Shown here piece by piece: positions 34,363 to 42,179 of a stretch of DNA of 64,000 nucleotides. Position numbers and translations under genes: made by a program. The stretch is from Prevotella sp. 885. Lineage in GTDB: Bacteria; Bacteroidota; Bacteroidia; Bacteroidales; Bacteroidaceae. The notes under the pieces are model-generated. The model was not told the origin of the DNA. It did not search any database and saw only the letters and a list, made by a program, of their open reading frames with translations. Position 1 is the stretch's first letter. Each line of letters starts with the position of its first letter. The stretch is taken from NCBI RefSeq assembly GCF_002265625.1, contig NZ_NOVE01000002.1, forward strand, positions 1-64,000, written 5' to 3'.

Positions 34363-35172
34363 TCAAACATCTATCTCACAATTCTCTCCAGGAATGAGAA
34401 TATCATATCCATTGGAAGAATTCCATATCGTTTCTGTGTGCTTTATATCAATAAGAGAATAATCAAGCAATCCATTACCATATACCAGTAGTGGAACTCT
34501 TTGTGTATGTTTATTCAGTTTCTCTACATTTTTTTTAAATTTAACGCTGTCAGTATCTTCGATTACAGAATTCAAGATGATATATTTTAAGGCTTCACCA
34601 TAATCTACATATTCCTCTTTTTCAAGGTTGGGACAGCGCTTAATAAACCTATACTCTTGTTCATGCTCCCATTCGTTGCGCTTGTGAAAGAATATTTTTT
34701 TTATTTGCTTCTGTATGTCATACTGAATACTTTGAGAGTCATTGGGCTTTGCTATATAAAACGACTCTACAGCTTTATCGTATGACACATTTATATGTTG
34801 AACATCTTTATCAAGATTGTTACATAAAGTATCTTTATCAAATACAAGGCAGACACCTTTACCTTTATCTGCATATAGCCCCCACATTTGATGGAGGTCA
34901 AATCCCAATTTGTTTTGTTCCATATCATCAATGGTAAGGCTAATTTGACGATATTTGGCCATCTCATTTTTTATTGTTTCCAATATGTCAGATGACAAAT
35001 GTTGAATAGAATTCCCTGATAAATCAACATAGGAAAGTTTGTTATTTTCATGAATGTCATTCATGTCACATAAACTTCCAAATCTAAGACTGTGGGATTC
35101 CAATATTTTAATGGCTGTATCAAATTTCGTGTAATGATACAATTTGCTTATGCTCTCGAATTCTTCTCTCAT
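34363..35172 (-). CDS. DUF2971-family protein
   Basis: 269 residues from MREEFESISKLYHYTKFDT. The opening LYHYTKFDTAIKILESHSLRFGSLCDMNDIHE is the hallmark of DUF2971, with the following KGVCLVFDKD and HKRNEWEHEQEYRFIK segments also typical. The function of the family is unknown; its start resembles ADP-ribosyltransferase-like folds. The frame is open upstream to a TTG at 35364, adding 64 residues of low-complexity sequence; the promoter at 35432 would allow either start. Confidence 0.75.
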   Translation of the reverse strand: MREEFESISKLYHYTKFDTAIKILESHSLRFGSLCDMNDIHENNKLSYVDLSGNSIQHLSSDILETIKNEMAKYRQISLTIDDMEQNKLGFDLHQMWGLYADKGKGVCLVFDKDTLCNNLDKDVQHINVSYDKAVESFYIAKPNDSQSIQYDIQKQIKKIFFHKRNEWEHEQEYRFIKRCPNLEKEEYVDYGEALKYIILNSVIEDTDSVKFKKNVEKLNKHTQRVPLLVYGNGLLDYSLIDIKHTETIWNSSNGYDILIPGENCEIDV

Positions 35173-35431
35173 ATTTGAATATTTTGTGTTACTGGCATTG
35201 CTTCCAATAGGCACATTTTCTACCGACACCCCACCTTTGTTCTTTGAGATGGAGGGCGTACAAGAGGTAAGTCTTGCACTTGGACACGATAAGCCTGTGT
35301 CGGTAGGCTGCCCATTATACAATGAAGCGTCAGCCGTTAAAGGCTGTTTGGTGTTATCTTCCAATGTTATTGCTCAGAGGTTAGATTAAACCAATAGACT
35401 TTCTTTTGATAGAATTGTCAATTATTGACCA

Positions 35432-35439
35432 CAAAAGTA
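35432..35439 (-). promoter_or_regulatory. Putative -7 element of the DUF2971/LRR genes
   Basis: Minus-strand TACTTTTG, about 70 bases upstream of the longest DUF2971 frame. Confidence 0.45.
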
Positions 35440-35508
35440 GTAAATCTTATTCAGACGAAAGAATAAATAACTGGAAATCTTTATTTTGGCATCGCATTTC
35501 TATAATTT

Positions 35509-35545
35509 GAGGCGATTTGCAGTAACCAACGCTACAAATCGCCTC
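35509..35545. terminator. Hairpin downstream of the relaxase gene
   Basis: Perfect 11-bp inverted repeat GAGGCGATTTG / CAAATCGCCTC with a 15-base loop, starting 10 bases after the relaxase stop. There is no T run on either strand, so terminator function is probable rather than certain. Confidence 0.5.
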
Positions 35546-35554
35546 TCATTGTCA

Positions 35555-37597
35555 TTATCTGGATAAACCTTGTGACTTCTTTTTTGGTGGTGCTCCTAAT
35601 CCCAACTTCTGTGTTCCGTCCCAATTCGTAAGTTGGTCAGCACAACCATTGGAGCCACCGAGTGAAACGTATGTATCTGCGCTGCACGACATGTAATCAA
35701 TGAACGAAAGGAAGTTCTGAATGATGGGTTCGGTATAAACAACCTCATCGGTAGCAAAGAGTTTTGTCCAGTGTGCGACACATTCTCTCCGATAGTTGCC
35801 ACAACCATTCCATTCCATGCTCGCGAGAAATCTTTCAACGGCAAACTTTGTTCCTTGTGGAGAGCAAAGCGCAATGTTGGATTTTGTAGCAGTAGCCATA
35901 ATACCATAATAGATTGCTTTGGCTTCTTTTTCATCGAAATCTATTCTGCTTGATTGCGAAAAGGCTTTAAGCTGTTCATTACCTTCACTAATGAATCGGT
36001 CAAGTACACCTTGGTATCTGTCTTGTCTTGCCTGTTTCTCACGTTTTGCCTCCGCTTCTTGTTCCTTGCGTTCTTCCACACGTTTAACAGCTTCAATTAT
36101 TTCTGGCTGCTTTGTTAAGTCGTTCCATTGAATAACCAAGATTTTGTATTTCTCCCATAGAGTATTGTAATCAGTCTTGAGTTTTGTAATGTCTTCGTTT
36201 TTTGAAGCTAATTGGGTATTGAGCCTTTCAATAACGGCATCCTTTTGAGCGGTTACTCGTCTGACTGCGTTCTCGTCAAGTTGCGATATGCGTTGTTTCA
36301 CCTCCATAATTTCGGCCTTTAGTGCTTCATTCTCATTCTGCAATGCCTTGTTCTCTACAATCAGTTTGTTGAGATTCTGCATATAGTAAGTGTAAGTTTT
36401 GTTGACAGATGCTCGTATACCATTATTCTGCTTGTCACGTTCAGCGTTGATGGCAACGACAAGAGCCTTGATAGCATCATTGATGTTTGTTGTCCGTTCC
36501 TCTCGCCAAGTCTTTTGTCCGATAAGTGCAGGAATAGGAATGGCAAGTTCTTTCTTAACGGCATCCATTGCCTCTTGAACTGGTGTCTTGATGTTTAGAA
36601 GAGGGAATGTAAGCTCTTGCTTGTCAATAGTGGCAAGCACAGCGTATTTCTCCACCTTGTCAAGAGCAGCTTTCGCCTGTCGCTCGGCTTCAAGAACGAT
36701 TTTGTTCTTATGCCTTCGTCCTCGCTTTTCCTCCTCGGACAATTCATTGTAAGGGATGCCGCGTGCAAGACCATACTTGCGGCCAACCTCATTGTGATAG
36801 TCTGTATGAAGTTGCGAGAGATATTCCGACTTTGCTTTTCTCGTCTCTCCCCACACCTTGGCATAAGACACACGCTCAACATAATCCTTTGAGGCAGTAT
36901 GCTTGGTGTAGTTGTTTCGCTCCTCTTTGGGTAATGCTCTCCATTCCTTAGTTGAAAGCACTATGTCGGGATTGTTCTTGTTGACATACTTGCTACCAAT
37001 GCGTCCACGTTTCTTGACTTTCTCCACAGGAATAGTCTGCACATGGGCATGGATGCTTGTTTCGTCACAATGGACTGCGAAACTGATAATATTCTCCTCG
37101 CCCCATTTTCGACAGGCAAAGTCGTAGGTGTCCTTTGCCCATTTATAAATGCCTTGTTGCAATACGATGTGGCTATGATCTGCATCAGGATTGGCAGTGT
37201 CTATCCTTTGGTTGCCAAAAGCGAGGTTGTACAGCACGTCGTGGTCGCCACTGAATATCATGCCGACAGTGCAGTTCGGACTGTTCTTTGAAACTTGGTC
37301 AAGATGCTTGGCATCCATATATGGTTTGAACCCCAATTCATCAAGACTCATCTGAATGCGCTCATGGAGTGGAATGGGATTGGAACCAAGAGGGACAATC
37401 TTTCCATCCTTGACTATCTCAAAATTGAGATTCTTGCGAGAGAAATTATAATGGTTGTTCTTCTCCTTGTCGGCATTCTTCAACCGATAGACATTCTCGT
37501 CCCAACCTCTGCGCTCCGCCTCGTTACCTACTTGGGCGGAGAATGATTTCTTGTCTTTGCCGACATGGATAGCGGCACGTGGTATGTTGCTTTGCAT
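35555..37597 (-). CDS. MobV-family relaxase (Mob/Pre)
   Basis: 680 residues. The N-terminal 200 form the Pre/Mob relaxase domain with the metal-binding motif HCDETSIHAH (176-185), matching the MobV HxDE...HxH motif III. The central and C-terminal parts (about 280-540) are a long coiled coil with heptads such as IVENKALQNENEALKAEIMEVKQRI. It nicks its oriT to start conjugal transfer with the help of a co-resident conjugative element. The oriT-like cruciform lies just upstream (37675-37759), as expected for this family. Confidence 0.92.
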   Translation of the reverse strand: MQSNIPRAAIHVGKDKKSFSAQVGNEAERRGWDENVYRLKNADKEKNNHYNFSRKNLNFEIVKDGKIVPLGSNPIPLHERIQMSLDELGFKPYMDAKHLDQVSKNSPNCTVGMIFSGDHDVLYNLAFGNQRIDTANPDADHSHIVLQQGIYKWAKDTYDFACRKWGEENIISFAVHCDETSIHAHVQTIPVEKVKKRGRIGSKYVNKNNPDIVLSTKEWRALPKEERNNYTKHTASKDYVERVSYAKVWGETRKAKSEYLSQLHTDYHNEVGRKYGLARGIPYNELSEEEKRGRRHKNKIVLEAERQAKAALDKVEKYAVLATIDKQELTFPLLNIKTPVQEAMDAVKKELAIPIPALIGQKTWREERTTNINDAIKALVVAINAERDKQNNGIRASVNKTYTYYMQNLNKLIVENKALQNENEALKAEIMEVKQRISQLDENAVRRVTAQKDAVIERLNTQLASKNEDITKLKTDYNTLWEKYKILVIQWNDLTKQPEIIEAVKRVEERKEQEAEAKREKQARQDRYQGVLDRFISEGNEQLKAFSQSSRIDFDEKEAKAIYYGIMATATKSNIALCSPQGTKFAVERFLASMEWNGCGNYRRECVAHWTKLFATDEVVYTEPIIQNFLSFIDYMSCSADTYVSLGGSNGCADQLTNWDGTQKLGLGAPPKKKSQGLSR

Positions 37598-37659
37598 ATT
37601 GTATTTCTGTCTTGTTGTACATTGTAAAAGGCGTAACTCGGTATAATGGCAGCAGGTCT

Positions 37660-37760
37660 CGGGCGGAGCCTGAGCATAATAGAAGGACTTTTTAAGTGAA
37701 CAGCGTCAGCAGGTGAATCTAAAAGTCCCTATTATGTTCATGGACTTTTGCAAAAAGTCG
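37660..37760. other. Putative oriT of element 2
   Basis: Nested inverted repeats lie in the relaxase leader. CATAATAG-aa-GGACTTTT (37675-37692) pairs with AAAAGTCC-CTATTATG (37721-37736), GACTTTT/AAAAGTC forms a second hairpin (37743-37759), and CTCGGGC/GCCTGAG a third (about 37658-37674). The position just before a MobV gene and the hairpin density fit an origin of transfer. The nick site cannot be located by eye. Confidence 0.55.
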
Positions 37761-37782
37761 GCTCCCTCACGAAAGACTGCCT

Positions 37783-38499
37783 CTATCCTTGACTGTCCGC
37801 CATCTGTGCGTTTTCTGTCCGGTAGGTTGGATTACGATAGACCACCTTTGTCATCATCTCGTTGAGTCGGTCGGCAATTCGGTCACCATATCGCTGACGG
37901 ATTTCCTTGGGCTCAAGGTTTGTGGTGAAGACCGTGAACAGTTGAGCGTCATACCGCATAGCCAAGAGTTCCTTGATGGGATAAATGAAATTGCCGTAGT
38001 CCTGCACTTCAGCAGGTTCAGTACCAATATCGTCTATACCTAATATATCAGCTTCCGCCAATCTGCAAAACTTATTATAGTCCGTCTTGCGGATTTGCAC
38101 AATCTGCATGGCATTGACAATGGTAAAACTATAGTAGTTATCAGAACTATGTCCAGCATTAGGCGATAGGTTCGGTTTGAGGATTTCCAATCGTCTGACA
38201 AGGTTCTGCAATGCCTTGAGCATAGTGGTCTTGCCGTTGCCGCATCCGCCACATAAAACGATTCCGAATTTTGCAGTGTTTGCAGTCAGGCAATTGGCTA
38301 CCTGTTTGAGTTGCTCTTCAACAAAACCATTATAGATAAACCTGCGATAGCGAAGCTGTACTTCCATGATATATGCTGCCAGAAGATATTCGTATGCCTG
38401 CTCCTCCAACATAGGCAGTCTAAAACGCCCCGTCATAGTCCGTCCCTTCCGCAGGAACTGGACAAGTCCTGCGATTTTCTTTTCGTTTGCTATTTCCAT
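37783..38499 (-). CDS. DnaC/IstB-like AAA+ ATPase
   Basis: 238 residues from MEIANEKKIAGLVQFLRKG; an upstream start at 38532 is possible. Walker A is CGGCGNGKTTM (about 83-93), and Walker B is ADILGIDDIGTE. The sensor-type TVFTTNLEPKEIRQRYGDRIADRL region is like DnaC/DnaI helicase loaders. It probably loads helicase for replication of the element after transfer. It overlaps the upstream gene by 80 bases in a different frame. Confidence 0.82.
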   Translation of the reverse strand: MEIANEKKIAGLVQFLRKGRTMTGRFRLPMLEEQAYEYLLAAYIMEVQLRYRRFIYNGFVEEQLKQVANCLTANTAKFGIVLCGGCGNGKTTMLKALQNLVRRLEILKPNLSPNAGHSSDNYYSFTIVNAMQIVQIRKTDYNKFCRLAEADILGIDDIGTEPAEVQDYGNFIYPIKELLAMRYDAQLFTVFTTNLEPKEIRQRYGDRIADRLNEMMTKVVYRNPTYRTENAQMADSQG

Positions 38500-38929
38500 A
38501 TACACCTCCGTTTTTACTGTCAAAAATCTCACACCTTCCCTTTATAAAAGAATCTTTGCTTTGGTGTTTGTCTTTATCTTTAATATGTGTCAAGTCCTGT
38601 GTCAAACCATGCGTCAAGTTATCCGTCAAGCCTACTGTCAAGTTATCTGTCCATTCAAGCAGTGTGTAATTGGATGGTAGATGGCGGGATTTGCCTTCTG
38701 TAAAAGCGATAAGTTTGCGCTCGGCTAGATGCTTCCGTGCCGTGATGACAGTTTGCCTTGATAGGCGCAAGTCTTCACATGTTCTTGTTGTGGAGCACGC
38801 AAACGGCATTTTCCAATACCGCTTGTTGCTCTCGTTCACAAGATAGGCAAACAAGGCTATCTCACTCGCTGGCATTGGCGACAACAAAGCAGAACGCCAA
38901 AGCTGGTTCATGTATTCGATATACGTCAT
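38420..38929 (-). CDS. HTH replication-type protein
   Basis: 169 residues. The first 80 form a winged-helix domain (ALFAYLVNESNKRYWKMPFACSTTRTCEDLRLSRQTVITARKHLAERKLI) like those in DnaD/RepA-type replication proteins. A Thr/Leu repeat follows (DNLTVGLTDNLTHGLTQDLTH, residues 95-115), then a basic tail. It shares 4 bases with the upstream HTH gene and overlaps the ATPase gene by 80 bases, so the three are translationally linked. Confidence 0.7.
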   Translation of the reverse strand: MTYIEYMNQLWRSALLSPMPASEIALFAYLVNESNKRYWKMPFACSTTRTCEDLRLSRQTVITARKHLAERKLIAFTEGKSRHLPSNYTLLEWTDNLTVGLTDNLTHGLTQDLTHIKDKDKHQSKDSFIKGRCEIFDSKNGGVYGNSKRKENRRTCPVPAEGTDYDGAF

Positions 38930-39333
38930 ACGCTCTCTTTACTATCGTTGTCGTAAGCATTAGGCAAGTTCTTGTCCACTTTACTCTTCCGTTTGCAATA
39001 GCCTACAACTGTTTCGTTCATGGAGCGAGCGTGTGTAATGGCTTTGACTGCCGAGGCAGGGTACATGTTCTTGTTGCCAAACTTGATGTGCTGCAAGTAG
39101 CCTGTGCGATGCCACTGCCATAGAGTAGCAGGACATACATTGAAAATTTTGCAAACCTCCTCTGTCGTAAGAAAGGTTTCCTCTGATTCTTCCTTGCGAA
39201 CAGACGCAGCTTGTTCCTCCCATTCCTTGCGTGACTGCGCCAAGAGAGCATTTGCAAAATGGTGAAGGTCTTCAGGAGTAACGGTTAGTGCAACCTGGCC
39301 TCCCATCTTTGTCAATGACATGATGTCAACCAT
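38926..39333 (-). CDS. Excisionase-like HTH protein
   Basis: 135 residues from MVDIMSLTKMGGQVALTV. A MerR/Xis-type helix-turn-helix is visible at about residues 53-105: FLTTEEVCKIFNVCPATLWQWHRTGYLQHIKFGNKNMYPASAV. Such proteins in Bacteroides elements regulate excision or mobilization genes. The frame to 39426 includes leader sequence. The stop overlaps the next start (ATGA), giving an operon of HTH, replication protein and ATPase. Confidence 0.8.
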   Translation of the reverse strand: MVDIMSLTKMGGQVALTVTPEDLHHFANALLAQSRKEWEEQAASVRKEESEETFLTTEEVCKIFNVCPATLWQWHRTGYLQHIKFGNKNMYPASAVKAITHARSMNETVVGYCKRKSKVDKNLPNAYDNDSKESV

Positions 39334-39420
39334 ATTTTTTCTTTTGATATTCGTTATACATACGCTGTCTTGCTCGTAAACCAGGATGCTCTTTCTCGCA
39401 GCGTGATAAAAAAGAAACAC

Positions 39421-39460
39421 CGTCAATCCGCTGATTTGTCGGATTGACGGTGCAAAGGTA
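39421..39460 (-). promoter_or_regulatory. Promoter with palindromic operator-like site
   Basis: Minus-strand TACCTTTG (39453-39460) is followed downstream by a perfect inverted repeat CGTCAATCC...GGATTGACG (39421-39449). The repeat lies at the transcript start of the excisionase-like operon, so it could bind the HTH protein or form a leader hairpin. Confidence 0.5.
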
Positions 39461-39558
39461 TATGGCTTTTGACGGCTCTCGATGAGATTTGAATAGGCAT
39501 TAGGATGCGACTACTATTGACTACTCTTTGTTAATGGAATTAACGTGACAACATCAAA

Positions 39559-39598
39559 AATCCTTAGCCAAATGCTGTTTTACGTTTGACTAAGGATT
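39559..39598 (-). terminator. Terminator-like hairpin after the AbiE operon
   Basis: AATCCTTAG-c-CAAA pairs with TTTG-a-CTAAGGATT. It lies 19 bases beyond the last gene of the AbiE operon. Confidence 0.6.
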
Positions 39599-39616
39599 GT
39601 AAATGGTAGCAGATTG

Positions 39617-40426
39617 TCAGAAACGAAATATGCTGCGACAATATGCAATAATCATAGAAAGGAAGTTCTTGCGTCCTAATTTGCGGTCGTAGAAGTGCAC
39701 TTTATTTTCATTGGTGACATTGTAGCCTATGGCATTTCGTAAAGACCTTCTGTGATATTTGATTTTCTCCTCAACCTGTTTCTTGACGGCATCGGACTCG
39801 TATTTCAGGTTTATATGATACTTGCTGAAATACTTGTCGAAACTACTTTTCTTCAGGTTGAACTCATCGACCAGCAGACTGCGAGGAATTGTTGGGAACA
39901 ATATGCCGTCCTCTATTGCACAATGGATAATGACGGCTGCATCATCTGGATGTTCACCTCTGATAAGCTGGTGAAGTCCGTACTGGATAGCATAGTATTG
40001 GGCTGCGAATGGAGTATATTCAATAAGTTTGGTCGGACGTTCTTCATTCGACACCCCACGAATAATCTTCAAGAACCCTAATACCATCTTTTGGGTAATG
40101 CCATCAAAGTGCTTCCGTATCAGTTCCTTGGTCAATGCCTCCATCTCGTCATAATGGCAGTTTCCTCTAATGGCAATATATTTGAGTGTCTTGCGGATTG
40201 AAGGTTTCTTTGCCAATTCTTCCCAAGGCGTAGTTTGGTATGACATAACAGCAAGAATGGTCATGCCGAAGGCTTCAAGACTTGGCTTTTCGATATTTTC
40301 GTTCACTTTCGTTCCATCAAATTCTTCCTTTATGAGCGAAAGCATGAACCTAACGTTCTCTTCTGTTATGTTGCGAGGCTTGCCGAACTGCTGTTCAAGA
40401 TCCTCGCCGAGTTCGTTTATGTTCAT
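39617..40426 (-). CDS. Third gene of the AbiE operon, unknown
   Basis: 269 residues, mostly helical. I do not recognise the family. It starts within a 4-base overlap with the AbiEii stop, so it is coupled to the toxin gene. The C-terminus has a Lys/Arg-rich HTH-like part (LLVDEFNLKKSSFDKYFSKYHINLKYESDAVKKQVEEKIKYHRRS) ending in an aromatic IAYCRSIFRF. AbiE systems normally have two genes, so this is either an accessory component or unrelated cargo that shares the promoter. Confidence 0.65.
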   Translation of the reverse strand: MNINELGEDLEQQFGKPRNITEENVRFMLSLIKEEFDGTKVNENIEKPSLEAFGMTILAVMSYQTTPWEELAKKPSIRKTLKYIAIRGNCHYDEMEALTKELIRKHFDGITQKMVLGFLKIIRGVSNEERPTKLIEYTPFAAQYYAIQYGLHQLIRGEHPDDAAVIIHCAIEDGILFPTIPRSLLVDEFNLKKSSFDKYFSKYHINLKYESDAVKKQVEEKIKYHRRSLRNAIGYNVTNENKVHFYDRKLGRKNFLSMIIAYCRSIFRF

Positions 40427-41436
40427 GCCTTTCGGTAATTTAACTGTCTAATTTGCTCGTTGAGCGTTGACAACTTGCTTATCAGTTCATCAAAAGAAGG
40501 CACCTGTCCGAAAATCATGTGCTCACACATGAATTTATAGTCATCTTGCCATAGTCTTGCAATATCCTCGTTGGGCACGATACATAATGTGGCAGGATAT
40601 AGCTCATCATAGTTGAAGCCCTTAAGTCCGATGAACTTTCTGCGATGTTCAAGTACCGCCTTATACAGGGCTTCGTTGTGGATTGCACGATATGCAATAT
40701 TACCTTCAGAATCCATCATCATTGCCAAATCATATATATGGCGAGACATACGCTCCACTCTTACCTCATTCTTCCTGAACTCTTCATGCAGCAGGAAAAC
40801 CTTTTCAAGGAATGTACGCTCTGGAATGACAGCGTTCACCTCAAATGGCTTTTCTGCAAATGGAGCTTTGCTGAAATGGGCGTCAATAGCAGCGTTGATT
40901 GCTTTTTTCTCAATAGGCTCTATCATCGATCTGCCGCTGATTTCTATCTTTACCGTATTCTTGATATATGGTGATACTTCATACAAACTATGATAGGTTA
41001 TAGTTATCACCTCTGGGTCTGTTGTCGTAACTGGTGTGATTATAACATCCACACTAAAGGCATCTGCCCGTATGCCCAAATCCACTAAAGCTTTCCTTAC
41101 ATCATGCTGCATCTTCTCTCTTACGAAAGAACAGGCGGTGCGACGTAGTCTGTCGCTGATTTGAGTTTTCGATAATTCACCGCTAAAGCCAAGGAATTCT
41201 CGGCTGAGTGCAATATCCACGTCTTCGGAGAATCTGGCAATCAAGTTCCAGCATTTGCTGAGACTTGTACCTCCTTTGAAAGCAATATGTTCTGCATATG
41301 GCAAAGTATGAAGGACTTTCAACACCTGCGTTACCCACCAGTCCTTTTCGATACTTGACGGCGGTAATCCGGTCTGCAATGCCACGGTATTGATAGCTTC
41401 ACGTTGTCTATCTTCTGGTATGTCTATGAATTTCAT
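40423..41436 (-). CDS. abiEii: AbiEii-type nucleotidyltransferase toxin
   Basis: 337 residues from MKFIDIPEDRQREAINTVA. The nucleotidyltransferase motif FKGGTSLSKCW (about 53-63) and the catalytic acidic pair SEDVDIAL (70-77) are intact, and a third acidic position is likely in FSVDVIITPV. It is the toxin of a type IV toxin-antitoxin system, with phage abortive infection as a known role of the family. The start codon overlaps the antitoxin stop as ATGA, which selects this start over the one at 41463. Confidence 0.85.
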   Translation of the reverse strand: MKFIDIPEDRQREAINTVALQTGLPPSSIEKDWWVTQVLKVLHTLPYAEHIAFKGGTSLSKCWNLIARFSEDVDIALSREFLGFSGELSKTQISDRLRRTACSFVREKMQHDVRKALVDLGIRADAFSVDVIITPVTTTDPEVITITYHSLYEVSPYIKNTVKIEISGRSMIEPIEKKAINAAIDAHFSKAPFAEKPFEVNAVIPERTFLEKVFLLHEEFRKNEVRVERMSRHIYDLAMMMDSEGNIAYRAIHNEALYKAVLEHRRKFIGLKGFNYDELYPATLCIVPNEDIARLWQDDYKFMCEHMIFGQVPSFDELISKLSTLNEQIRQLNYRKA

Positions 41437-42050
41437 CGTACAATTAGTATTTTGCGCACCCATGCAGGGGCAAGTTTTATATCATGGTTGAAATCGTTGT
41501 CGTTTACATTCTTTGCGTGCTCGACAAGCACGTTGCGTTCCTCGTCGGTTATTTTGTTCTCGCCTATGGTGCGCATGGCTGTTACAACAAGCATCATCAG
41601 CTCTGATTTATAGGCAAAGTTCTTGCCCGAAGAAGAATGCTTGAACAGGATGCCACGCCCGTTTCCGATCTTTATCCTACGTGGTGCGCCGTTGGTCAGG
41701 AACACGACATTCATGGGCATCTGTGTGGACAATCCGAGACGATTCAAGGCATATGCTCCCATAGGTACAATCTTAGCCTTGTCTCGTTTGACTATAGCCT
41801 GGGCAATGTCTTCAACAGACGGATAGATAAAGCCAAGTCCATATTCCTTGTCCTCTTTGGGGTAATAATAGATACCATGAGCCAGACGCACCAACATTCC
41901 GTCGGTGTACATCCGATGGAATGTTGACTTCACGGCTGATGGTGTTCCGCAGTCTGCATAGTCTTGTTGAAAAACTATCGAACCACGTCCTTTCCCTCTA
42001 AGCCTCATTTCTATCTTATTTACAGTGCTTTGGCTTGATGTCTGTACCAT
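41433..42050 (-). CDS. abiEi: AbiEi-type antitoxin / transcriptional regulator
   Basis: 205 residues. The N-terminal winged helix (GSIVFQQDYADCGTPSAVKSTFHRMYTDGMLVRLAHGIYYYPKED) is typical of AbiEi, followed by the antitoxin domain with the IVPMGAYALNRLGLSTQMPMNVVFLTNG segment. In studied systems this protein represses the operon and prevents toxin action. It is the first gene after a strong promoter. Confidence 0.85.
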   Translation of the reverse strand: MVQTSSQSTVNKIEMRLRGKGRGSIVFQQDYADCGTPSAVKSTFHRMYTDGMLVRLAHGIYYYPKEDKEYGLGFIYPSVEDIAQAIVKRDKAKIVPMGAYALNRLGLSTQMPMNVVFLTNGAPRRIKIGNGRGILFKHSSSGKNFAYKSELMMLVVTAMRTIGENKITDEERNVLVEHAKNVNDNDFNHDIKLAPAWVRKILIVR

Positions 42051-42094
42051 ATTTTTGAAACCTTTTTATTATATTTTTGGTTCTTGTTCGTCTG

Positions 42095-42102
42095 CAAAGG
42101 TA
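42095..42102 (-). promoter_or_regulatory. Putative -7 element of the AbiE operon
   Basis: Minus-strand TACCTTTG, 44 bases before the antitoxin start. Confidence 0.6.
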
Positions 42103-42179
42103 TAGTATTTTCTTCTAAACGCCAACGTTTTTATTTAATAACCGTTTTTGAAACGCAATTTTGGCAAACTCGCAATAGG

